From NCBI GenBank assembly GCA_910585645.1, contig CAJUFP010000043.1, forward strand, positions 1 to 34,836: a stretch of DNA of 34,836 nt, in the 5' to 3' direction. The first letter of the stretch is position 1, and each line of letters opens with the position of its first letter. Under the pieces are notes generated by a model that saw only the letters and a list, made by a program, of their open reading frames with translations, was not told the origin of the DNA and did not search any database. A program made the translations under genes and the position numbers. This DNA is from an uncultured Hungatella sp. (GTDB taxonomy: Bacteria; Bacillota; Clostridia; Lachnospirales; Lachnospiraceae). Shown one piece after another: positions 21,749 to 29,226 of this stretch.

Positions 21749-24388
21749 GTGAAGAAGTATGGTGTTAACGAATTAAGAAAGATGTTTTTGGAATTCTTCG
21801 AGAGCAAGGGCCACCTGGCCATGAAAAGCTTTTCCCTGGTTCCACACAATGACAACAGCCTGCTGCTGATCAATTCCGGCATGGCGCCTTTAAAGCCCTA
21901 TTTTACGGGGCAGGAGATTCCGCCAAGGAAGCGGGTCACCACCTGCCAGAAGTGCATCCGCACAGGGGATATTGAGAATATCGGAAAGACGGCCCGCCAC
22001 GGCACGTTTTTTGAGATGCTGGGCAATTTTTCCTTTGGAGATTATTTTAAGACCGAGGCCATCCACTGGTCCTGGGAGTTTCTGACAGAGGTTGTGGGAC
22101 TTTCGCCGGACCGTCTCTACCCGTCGGTTTACCTGGAGGACGACGAGGCATTTGACATCTGGAACAAGGAGATCGGCATCCCGAAAGAGCGGATCTTTCG
22201 CTTTGGCAAGGAGGATAATTTCTGGGAGCACGGGGCAGGTCCCTGCGGCCCCTGTTCGGAGATCTACTATGACAGAGGCGAGAAGTACGGCTGCGGAAAG
22301 CCCGGCTGTACCGTGGGCTGTGAGTGCGACCGGTATATCGAGGTGTGGAACAATGTGTTCACCCAGTTTGAGAATGACGGCCACGGCAATTACACGGAGC
22401 TGGCTCAGAAGAATATTGACACCGGCATGGGGTTAGAGCGGCTGGCAGTGGTGGTCCAGGACGTGGATTCCCTGTTTACGGTGGACACCAACAAGGCTCT
22501 GCTGGATGAAGTGTGTACTTTGGCCGGGATCCGGTATCAGGAGGACGAGAAAAAGGACGTGTCCCTGCGCATTATCGCGGACCACATAAAGTCCTGTACT
22601 TTTATGATCTCCGACGGCATCATGCCTTCGAATGAAGGGCGGGGATATGTGCTTCGGAGGCTTTTGCGCCGGGCGGCCCGCCACGGCAGGATCCTGGGCA
22701 TTGACGGTAAGTTCCTGGCGGGATTAAGCGAGACGGTCATCGCCCTTTCAAAGGACGGCTATCCGGAGCTGGAGGAGAAGAAGGTTATGATCTTAAAGGT
22801 TCTCACCGAGGAGGAGGACAAGTTTAACAAGACCATTAACCAGGGGCTGGCCATCTTAGGCGACATGGAGCAGGCCATGGCAGACAGAGGCGAGACGGTT
22901 CTTTCCGGGGACGACGCTTTTAAGCTGTACGATACCTACGGATTCCCCCTGGATCTGACGGTTGAGATCCTGGAGGAGAAGAATTTTCAGGTGGATGAGG
23001 AAGGCTTTCAGGCGGCCATGAAGGAGCAGAGAAAGAAAGCCCAGAAAGCCCGCAAGACCACCAACTACATGGGGGCGGATGTGACGGTTTATCAGTCCAT
23101 CCCGGCAGAGATCACCACCAGATTTGTGGGGTATGACAGGTTAAGCCACGACTCGGTCATCACGGTTCTCACCACGGAAGATGAGATGACAGAGGCCCTG
23201 ACAGACGGCCAGAGAGGCACCGTCCTTGTGGAGGAGACGCCTTTTTACGGCACCATGGGCGGCCAGCAGGCAGATGTGGGCACCATTTTTTGTGAGACAG
23301 GCAGTTTTCAGGTGGAGGACACCATACACCTTCAGGGCGGTAAGGTGGGCCATGTAGGCGTGATGACTGCCGGTATGCTGAAAAAAGGGGACAAGGTGAC
23401 CCTGAGCGTCTGTGAGAAGAACCGTCTGAATACCGGAAAGAACCACAGCGCCACCCACCTTCTGCAGAAAGCCCTGCGGACGGTTCTGGGGGATCATGTG
23501 GAGCAAGCAGGCTCCTATGTGGACGGGGGAAGGCTGCGGTTTGACTTTACCCATTTCTCCGCCATGACAAAGGACGAGATCAAAAAGGTGGAGGATCTGG
23601 TCAATGAAAAGATCAGGGAGGATCTGGCTGTCATCACCCAGGAGATGTCCCTGGACGAGGCCAAGAAGTCCGGCGCCATGGCTTTGTTTGGCGAAAAGTA
23701 TGGGGACACTGTCCGGGTGGTGAAGATGGGAGATTTCTCTGTGGAGCTGTGCGGAGGAACCCATGTAAGCGCCACAGGGGTGATCACGGCGTTTAAGATC
23801 CTGTCCGAGACCGGCATCGCGGCCGGCGTCCGCAGGATCGAGGCCCTGACAGGGGAGGGGCTGATGGCCTACTACGAGGATGTGGAGCGGCAGCTCCACG
23901 ACGCGGCACAGGCGGCAAGGACCACTCCCGGGGAGCTTAGCCACAGGATCGAGACCCTTCTGGGGGAGATCAAGGCTTTAAACTCCGAGAATGAGAAGCT
24001 GAAAAGCAAGCTGGCCAACAGCGCCATGGGCGACGTGATGAGCCAGGTTGTGGAGATAAACGGCGTCAAGGTTCTGGCCACAAAGGTGGCGGACGTGGAT
24101 ATGAACGGCCTTCGCAATCTGGGAGACCAGATGAAGGAGAAGATGGGAGACGGGGTTATCGTCATCGCGTCGGCTCAGGGCGGCAAGGTGAACCTCATGG
24201 CCACTGTCACGGACGAAGCCCAGAAAAAGGGCGCTCACGCCGGAAATTTGATCAAAGCCATCGCCGGGCTGGTGGGCGGCGGCGGCGGCGGACGGCCGGG
24301 CATGGCCCAGGCAGGGGGCAAGAACCCGGAAGGCATTGACAGCGCTCTGGCCAAAGTGGCGGAGGTTGTGAGAGAGCAGGTACGGTAA
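21749..24388 (+). CDS. alaS: Alanyl-tRNA synthetase
   Basis: A class II synthetase that charges tRNA-Ala. The catalytic core starts KKYGVNELRKMFLEFF and has motif 2-type sequences around RTGDIENIGKTARHGTFFEM. The editing domain shows the zinc ligands HSATH (about 565) and CGGTH (about 667). The C-terminal C-Ala domain ends with a GGGGGGRPGMAQAGGK stretch, also typical. I set the start at GTG 21749 because GGAGG ends 7 bp upstream and homologues begin MKKYGVN. The ATG at 21743 is only 1 bp after GGAGG, too close to be used. Length is 879 residues. The 44-residue membrane protein gene is upstream in the same operon; no terminator is evident after the stop. Confidence 0.97.
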   Translation: MKKYGVNELRKMFLEFFESKGHLAMKSFSLVPHNDNSLLLINSGMAPLKPYFTGQEIPPRKRVTTCQKCIRTGDIENIGKTARHGTFFEMLGNFSFGDYFKTEAIHWSWEFLTEVVGLSPDRLYPSVYLEDDEAFDIWNKEIGIPKERIFRFGKEDNFWEHGAGPCGPCSEIYYDRGEKYGCGKPGCTVGCECDRYIEVWNNVFTQFENDGHGNYTELAQKNIDTGMGLERLAVVVQDVDSLFTVDTNKALLDEVCTLAGIRYQEDEKKDVSLRIIADHIKSCTFMISDGIMPSNEGRGYVLRRLLRRAARHGRILGIDGKFLAGLSETVIALSKDGYPELEEKKVMILKVLTEEEDKFNKTINQGLAILGDMEQAMADRGETVLSGDDAFKLYDTYGFPLDLTVEILEEKNFQVDEEGFQAAMKEQRKKAQKARKTTNYMGADVTVYQSIPAEITTRFVGYDRLSHDSVITVLTTEDEMTEALTDGQRGTVLVEETPFYGTMGGQQADVGTIFCETGSFQVEDTIHLQGGKVGHVGVMTAGMLKKGDKVTLSVCEKNRLNTGKNHSATHLLQKALRTVLGDHVEQAGSYVDGGRLRFDFTHFSAMTKDEIKKVEDLVNEKIREDLAVITQEMSLDEAKKSGAMALFGEKYGDTVRVVKMGDFSVELCGGTHVSATGVITAFKILSETGIAAGVRRIEALTGEGLMAYYEDVERQLHDAAQAARTTPGELSHRIETLLGEIKALNSENEKLKSKLANSAMGDVMSQVVEINGVKVLATKVADVDMNGLRNLGDQMKEKMGDGVIVIASAQGGKVNLMATVTDEAQKKGAHAGNLIKAIAGLVGGGGGGRPGMAQAGGKNPEGIDSALAKVAEVVREQVR

Positions 24389-24394
24389 ACGCCC

Positions 24395-24475
24395 GGACCT
24401 ACCTGAACTGCTGTTAAGATTTTGTAACAGATCAAGGGTCATCTGAACTGTTACCAAGATTTTCCTTATGGATCA
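24395..24475 (+). repeat. Short direct and inverted repeats between alaS and rpsU
   Basis: Two imperfect direct copies of a CTGAACTG..GTTA..AAGATTTT..ATCAA pattern (about 24402 and 24442) contain a CTGTTA/TAACAG inverted pair (24411-24430). The CTGAACTGTTAC word resembles the GAACGGTTAC end of repeat family 2. A relation to that family is possible but not sure. Confidence 0.4.
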
Positions 24476-24494
24476 AAAAAATTGCAAAAACCAG

Positions 24495-24522
24495 TTGACG
24501 AATGAATAATTTATGCTATAAT
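24495..24522 (+). promoter_or_regulatory. Sigma-A promoter of rpsU
   Basis: TTGACG, 16 bp, TATAAT. Strong, as expected for a ribosomal protein gene, and about 70 bp before the rpsU start. Confidence 0.7.
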
Positions 24523-24548
24523 CATAGCAGTGCTATAAAATACCCAAA

Positions 24549-24577
24549 CAGTTGTATTATGCACAAGTACACAACTG
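24549..24577 (+). promoter_or_regulatory. Leader hairpin before the rpsU ribosome binding site
   Basis: CAGTTGT (24549-24555) pairs with ACAACTG (24571-24577); the right arm ends directly at the GGAGGGAGG stretch. A control role in rpsU translation is possible but unproven. Confidence 0.35.
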
Positions 24578-24598
24578 GAGGGAGGTTAGGTGTGAGCT

Positions 24599-24775
24599 AT
24601 GTCGAACGTTATTGTTAAAGATAATGAATCGTTAGACAGCGCTTTACGCAGATTCAAAAGAAACTGCGCAAAGGCTGGTATTCAGCAGGAGATTCGTAAA
24701 AGAGAGCATTACGAGAAGCCCAGCGTAAGACGGAAGAAAAAGTCTGAAGCTGCGAGAAAACGTAAGTTCAATTAA
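24599..24775 (+). CDS. rpsU: 30S ribosomal protein S21
   Basis: A 58-residue basic protein of the small ribosomal subunit. It starts MSNVIVKDNESLDSALRRFK and ends in a Lys/Arg-rich tail (RRKKKSEAARKRKFN), the typical bS21 form; it binds near the anti-Shine-Dalgarno end of 16S rRNA. The promoter at 24495 and the terminator at 24789 make it a single-gene transcript. The place next to yqfC-yqfD-phoH-ybeY matches the conserved Firmicutes order. Confidence 0.97.
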   Translation: MSNVIVKDNESLDSALRRFKRNCAKAGIQQEIRKREHYEKPSVRRKKKSEAARKRKFN

Positions 24776-24788
24776 GCTGCCGGATTTT

Positions 24789-24822
24789 AAAAGTCCTCAG
24801 TCGCAAGATTGAGGACTTTTTT
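24789..24822 (+). terminator. Rho-independent terminator of rpsU
   Basis: A 14-bp stem (AAAAGTCCTCAGTC against GATTGAGGACTTTT, one G-U) with a GCAA tetraloop and a T-run. Confidence 0.9.
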
Positions 24823-24880
24823 CTATGGGTATCACATAGATTGTTAGTAATCTCTGACGTGTGGGAAATGAGGCCGTTGT

Positions 24881-25147
24881 ATGGGGAAGATGATGGAACA
24901 GGCAGGCTCCATGCTGCATATCCCAAAGGACGTGGCGGCGGGGGAGCCGGTGATCACGATCACAGGGCGCAGGAACGTGTACATCGAGAATTATAAGCGG
25001 ATCGTCAGCTTTATGGACGATGAGATAAAGATCCAGGGCAAGACCTGCCGGATCACGGTCCAGGGAAAGAGGCTGGCTATTGAGTATTATACGGGGGATG
25101 ACATCCTCATATCCGGGCTGATCCATTCGGTGGCTACGGAGTGCTAG
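24881..25147 (+). CDS. yqfC: Sporulation protein YqfC
   Basis: An 88-residue protein of the YqfC/DUF1429-type family; in Bacillus subtilis the gene is part of the sigma-E regulon. Recognisable are IPKDVAAGEPVITITGRRNV and KIQGKTCRITVQGKRLAIEY. No membrane segment. The gene is followed by yqfD with 42 bp between them, the usual pair. ATG 24881 has no clear ribosome binding site; the ATG at 24890 is an alternative. A sigma-E-type promoter could lie in 24823-24870, but I could not identify one with confidence. Confidence 0.88.
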   Translation: MGKMMEQAGSMLHIPKDVAAGEPVITITGRRNVYIENYKRIVSFMDDEIKIQGKTCRITVQGKRLAIEYYTGDDILISGLIHSVATEC

Positions 25148-25189
25148 TACAGCGATGTGCTAGATTTTTCTATAAGGCTGAAAGGTGGA

Positions 25190-26419
25190 ATGGGGTTGAT
25201 CGCAGAGCTTGGCCGGTGGGCAAAAGGGTTTCTGGAACTAAGAATACAGGGGTATGGGGCGGAGCGTTTTCTGAACCTACTTAAAAGCGGGGACATCAGC
25301 TTTTGGGGCGCGAGGAAGAAAAAGGACGGGTATTATTTTTATATGGGGCTTAAAGAGTTTTACAGGATCCGCCCCCTGCTTCGGAAATCCCGGGTGTCCA
25401 TGAGGATCGTCTCCCGGATGGGGATGCCCTTTTTTCTGTATCGGAATCGAAAGAGAAAGGCCTTCGCTTTGGCGGTCCTTTCTTTTTTTGTGTATCTGTA
25501 TGTGATGAGCCTGTTTATCTGGAATATTTCGTTTGAGGGAAACTGGCACTACAGCAGGGAAACGCTCCTGGATTATCTTGAAACCCAGAATGTGCGATAT
25601 GGAATGAGAAAGACCGGGATTTCCTGCGACGCTTTGGAGGAGGGGATCCGCAGCGCGTTTCCGGAGGTGACCTGGGTGTCGGCCAGGGTATCAGGAACCA
25701 GACTTTTGGTAAAGATAAAGGAGAATGAGGTGTTGTCCGATCTGCCAGAGGCCAGACAGGAGCCCTGCGAGCTTATCGCCAAAAACGCCGGCGTTATTAC
25801 CAGGATGATCGTGCGCCAGGGAAAGGCGGCGGTGGCTGTGGGGGATGAGGTGATCGAGGGGCAGCAGCTGATCGGGGGACAGCTTTCCATCATGAACGAC
25901 GCGGGGGAGGCGGTGCGGACAGCCTATGTCCATGCGGACGGGGATGTGTACGCAAAGACCCAGTACCGGTATGAGGAGACATTTTCCCAGTATCACACGG
26001 TCACCGCTAAGACCGGGGAAATACGGTACGGGGCGGGATTTATGGCGGGCTCTTACCGGTTTCGCGTTCTTTTTCCGTATTTTGGGGATACGTCCTGGAA
26101 TTATGTGACAGACTTGACCCAGGCGCGGCTGTTCGGCGATTTTTATCTGCCGTTTTATGTGGAGCGGATACGGGGGGAGGGATTTGTGTCCTATGAGCGT
26201 CCCTACCGGCAGGAGGAGAAGGAGGAGGAGGCGAAAAAGCTTCAGAAATATTATCAGAAAAATTTAATGGAAAAGGGGGTTCAAATTATTGAAAATAATG
26301 TTAAAATACAAGAGGATGGAGTTTTGTGGAAAGTGGAAGGGATCGTGACCGGGGAGGAGCAGATCGGCACAGAGCGGTATCTTACGGAATTTGAGGAGAC
26401 TGAGGAGAACAAAGAGTAG
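25190..26419 (+). CDS. yqfD: Sporulation protein YqfD
   Basis: A membrane protein of the YqfD family, required for efficient sporulation in Bacillus. The N-terminal cytoplasmic part starts with ELRIQGYGAERFLNLL. One membrane segment follows at about residues 84-108 (AFALAVLSFFVYLYVMSLFI), then an extracellular/intermembrane domain with FEGNWHYSRETLL. The start at 25190 follows AAGGTGG closely; TTG 25196 has better spacing (7 bp). A GTG at 25157 would extend the protein by 11 residues but has no ribosome binding site. The stop at 26419 is immediately followed by the phoH start, so the genes are translationally linked. Confidence 0.9.
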   Translation: MGLIAELGRWAKGFLELRIQGYGAERFLNLLKSGDISFWGARKKKDGYYFYMGLKEFYRIRPLLRKSRVSMRIVSRMGMPFFLYRNRKRKAFALAVLSFFVYLYVMSLFIWNISFEGNWHYSRETLLDYLETQNVRYGMRKTGISCDALEEGIRSAFPEVTWVSARVSGTRLLVKIKENEVLSDLPEARQEPCELIAKNAGVITRMIVRQGKAAVAVGDEVIEGQQLIGGQLSIMNDAGEAVRTAYVHADGDVYAKTQYRYEETFSQYHTVTAKTGEIRYGAGFMAGSYRFRVLFPYFGDTSWNYVTDLTQARLFGDFYLPFYVERIRGEGFVSYERPYRQEEKEEEAKKLQKYYQKNLMEKGVQIIENNVKIQEDGVLWKVEGIVTGEEQIGTERYLTEFEETEENKE

Positions 26420-27445
26420 ATGAGCGTGATAGAGACGATGATCGATATTCCCGCGGAGCATGAGCGGAATGTGTGCGGGCAGTTTGACGAGTATATCAAG
26501 AAGATCGAGCGGACCCTCCATGTGACTATGGTGGCCAGGGACGGGGCGCTGAAGATCATAGGGCCGGAGGATATGATACGCAAGGCAAAAAGCGTGTTCA
26601 ACAACCTGGTGGAGCTGTCAAAAAGGGGCAATGCCATTACCCAGCAGAATGTGGACTACGCGTTGTCCCTGTCTTTTAGCGAGAAGGACCACGAGATCCT
26701 GGAGATCGACAAGGATATTATCTGCCGCACCGTAAGCGGTAAGCCGGTGAAGCCAAAGACCCTGGGGCAGAAACAGTATGTGGACGCCATCCGGAAAAAG
26801 ATGGTGGTGTTCGGCATCGGTCCCGCGGGAACCGGCAAGACTTACCTGGCCATGGCCATGGCGATTCAGGCCTTTAAGGACGGGGAGGTGGGGCGCATTA
26901 TCCTGACCCGCCCGGCTATTGAGGCGGGGGAGAAGCTGGGATTTCTGCCGGGAGATCTGCAGAGCAAGATAGACCCCTACCTGCGCCCGCTCTACGACGC
27001 CCTGTACCAGATCATGGGGGCGGAGAGTTACCTGCACAATTCGGAAAAGGGGCTGATCGAGGTGGCCCCTCTGGCCTACATGAGAGGGCGGACCCTGGAC
27101 AATGCCTACATCATCCTGGATGAGGCCCAGAACACCACGCCGGCCCAGATGAAGATGTTCCTCACCCGCATCGGTTTTGGGTCCAAGGTGGTGGTGACCG
27201 GGGACCAGACCCAGAAGGACCTGCCCGGGGGAAGCACATCCGGGCTGGACACGGCCCTGAAGGTGCTTAAGAAGGTGGAGGGCATCGGATTCTGCCATCT
27301 TACCAGCAGCGACGTGGTGCGCCATCCTCTGGTCCAGAAGATCGTACAGGCTTACGATGATTATGAGTCAAAGGAGGCCAGGGCCCAGGAGAGACGGCAG
27401 GGAAGGAAGTACCGCGGAGGCGACGGCGGGAGGCCGGGGCGCTGA
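26420..27445 (+). CDS. phoH: PhoH-like ATPase (YbeZ type)
   Basis: A cytosolic P-loop ATPase of 341 residues. Walker A is GPAGTGKT (about 135-142), Walker B is IILDEAQN, and the VVTGDQTQKDLPG segment is the family's sensor region. The N-terminal 60 residues (HVTMVARDGALKIIG) form a KH-like RNA-binding domain. Partnership with YbeY in rRNA handling is known for YbeZ in other bacteria, and ybeY follows here after 144 bp. In many Firmicutes the c-di-AMP phosphodiesterase gene yqfF (pgpH) lies between the two; it is absent here. The ATG directly follows the yqfD stop. Confidence 0.95.
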   Translation: MSVIETMIDIPAEHERNVCGQFDEYIKKIERTLHVTMVARDGALKIIGPEDMIRKAKSVFNNLVELSKRGNAITQQNVDYALSLSFSEKDHEILEIDKDIICRTVSGKPVKPKTLGQKQYVDAIRKKMVVFGIGPAGTGKTYLAMAMAIQAFKDGEVGRIILTRPAIEAGEKLGFLPGDLQSKIDPYLRPLYDALYQIMGAESYLHNSEKGLIEVAPLAYMRGRTLDNAYIILDEAQNTTPAQMKMFLTRIGFGSKVVVTGDQTQKDLPGGSTSGLDTALKVLKKVEGIGFCHLTSSDVVRHPLVQKIVQAYDDYESKEARAQERRQGRKYRGGDGGRPGR

Positions 27446-27589
27446 CCATAAGAATATCAGGCGCTGTTTACCTGCAGATGAGCGCAGGGCCGTATGAGTA
27501 CATCGCTGCGCGAATTTACTCGTGAACGAATACATGGATGTACCAGACAAAAAGGGATAACAGCCATTTGGCGGAAGGGACAGATTCTT

Positions 27590-28087
27590 ATGACCATTAC
27601 GATTGATTATGAGGCAAAGAAAAAATTGGACCTGGACTGGAGGGAGATCATCCGGGATATTGTTCTGGGGGCCATGGATCTTGAGGGGTGTCCCTACGAG
27701 GCGGAGGTGAACGTGGTTTTGACGGACAATTCGGGGATCTGCCAGGTAAACTTAGAGTGCCGGGGCGTGGACGCTCCCACGGATGTCCTGTCTTTTCCCA
27801 TGGTTGAGTATGAGGAGCCTGCCTGCTTTGACGGGGTGGAGGAGATGTTTGCCGACTGTTTTAACCCGGAGAGCGGGGAGCTGATGCTGGGGGATATTAT
27901 GATCTCTGTGGACAAGGTGGAGGAGCAGGCCGAAAAGTACGGCCATTCCCAAAAGAGGGAGCTGGCGTTTCTCACTGCCCACAGTATGCTTCACCTGTTT
28001 GGGTACGATCACATGGAGGAGTCGGAGCGCCTGGTGATGGAGGAAAGGCAGAGAAGGATCCTGGAGGACAGGGGGTACGTCAGATGA
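27590..28087 (+). CDS. ybeY: Endoribonuclease/rRNA maturation factor YbeY
   Basis: A single-strand-specific zinc metalloendoribonuclease in 16S rRNA 3' end maturation and ribosome quality control. The zinc motif is H131-SML-H135-LFGYD-H141, with the usual Gly after the first His replaced by Ser. The conserved TDVLSFP is at 64-70. The start at 27590 (MTITIDYEAKKK) gives 165 residues, the normal length; GGAAGGG precedes it by about 10 bp. An ATG at 27494 would add 32 residues that resemble nothing in the family. The stop overlaps the ATG of the DUF3048 gene by 4 bp. Confidence 0.95.
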   Translation: MTITIDYEAKKKLDLDWREIIRDIVLGAMDLEGCPYEAEVNVVLTDNSGICQVNLECRGVDAPTDVLSFPMVEYEEPACFDGVEEMFADCFNPESGELMLGDIMISVDKVEEQAEKYGHSQKRELAFLTAHSMLHLFGYDHMEESERLVMEERQRRILEDRGYVR

Positions 28088-29226
28088 AGAGGAGCTTTAG
28101 ACAGCTGGAGGCCGTTCTGGCTGCCGCGTGTGTTCTGGCCGTGTTTTGTCTGGCGGGATGCGGGAAAACCTATGTGGAGACGGACGTGACCGTTGCCGTG
28201 GTTCAGCCGGAGACCTCCAGGGTGGAGGTGACCACAGCCAGGGAGACCGAGGAGGAGACTTTGCCGGAGACGGAGCCGGAACCGGAGGAGCGGGTGGAGG
28301 TGGACGGGAAGATAAGAAGCTATCTCACCGGGGAGATGGTGGACGCGAAAAAGGCCAACCGGCGTCCCCTGGCAGTGATGATGAGCAATGACAAGCAGGC
28401 CCTCCCCCACTACGGCATCAACCGGGCCGGGGTGGTGTATGAGGCCCCGGTGGAGGGCGGCATGAACCGGTATATGGCCATCATAGAGGACTACGACGGG
28501 CTGGAGCGGATCGGGTCCGTCAGAAGCTGCCGCACCTACTATACGTATTTTGCCAGGGAGTTTGACGCCATTTACGCCCATTACGGACAGAGCACCTTCG
28601 CGAAGCCCTACCTGAAAAATGTGGACAATATCAACGGGCTGGAAGGGGTGGGAGGCAATGCCTACTACAGGACCAATGACAGAAAGTCCCCCCACAATGC
28701 CTACACCAGCTTTGATCGGCTGCAGACCGCCATGGAGAAGCTGGGGTACTCCCAGGAGTATGACCCGGAGTATAAGGGGCATTACCAGTTTGCCAGAAGC
28801 GGGGAAGAGGTGATTCTGGAAAATTCTCTGGAAGCGCAGCGGGTTTATCCCGGATATGGAATGAACCAGCCGTATTTTGAGTACAATGAGGAGGACGGGC
28901 TCTATTACCGGTATCAGTACGGCGGACCTCACTGTGGGGACGAGGGACAGATCGCGGTGAGGAATATCATTTTCCAATACTGCGCCACAGGCCGTTACGC
29001 CACCACGGAGTATCTGAATATTGACGTCCATGAGCCTCAGTACGGCTATTACATAACTGGCGGGAGAGCCATTGCCCTGTCTTGGGAAAAGGACGGCCAG
29101 TTTGGTGTGACCCATTATTATAATACGGAGAATGAGGAAATCACGCTGAATCAGGGAAAGACCTGGGTTTGCGTCATCCCTACCAGCGATTTTTCGAAGA
29201 CGGAAATCCATGGAAAGAGCCAATAG
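28084..29226 (+). CDS. DUF3048-domain lipoprotein (YerB-like)
   Basis: A 380-residue exported lipoprotein. The signal peptide ends in the lipobox LAGC with Cys26. An acidic Thr/Glu/Pro linker (about 45-75) leads to the DUF3048 domain, recognised by RPLAVMMSNDKQALPHYGIN, VVYEAPVEGGMNRYMAI, RIGSVRSCRTYY and the later FDRLQTAMEKLGY. Most members are of unknown function and sit on the outer face of the membrane. It overlaps ybeY (ATGA) and the following flippase gene (17 bp), so it is embedded in this operon. A role in envelope or sporulation is only suggested by the neighbours. Confidence 0.88.
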   Translation: MKRSFRQLEAVLAAACVLAVFCLAGCGKTYVETDVTVAVVQPETSRVEVTTARETEEETLPETEPEPEERVEVDGKIRSYLTGEMVDAKKANRRPLAVMMSNDKQALPHYGINRAGVVYEAPVEGGMNRYMAIIEDYDGLERIGSVRSCRTYYTYFAREFDAIYAHYGQSTFAKPYLKNVDNINGLEGVGGNAYYRTNDRKSPHNAYTSFDRLQTAMEKLGYSQEYDPEYKGHYQFARSGEEVILENSLEAQRVYPGYGMNQPYFEYNEEDGLYYRYQYGGPHCGDEGQIAVRNIIFQYCATGRYATTEYLNIDVHEPQYGYYITGGRAIALSWEKDGQFGVTHYYNTENEEITLNQGKTWVCVIPTSDFSKTEIHGKSQ

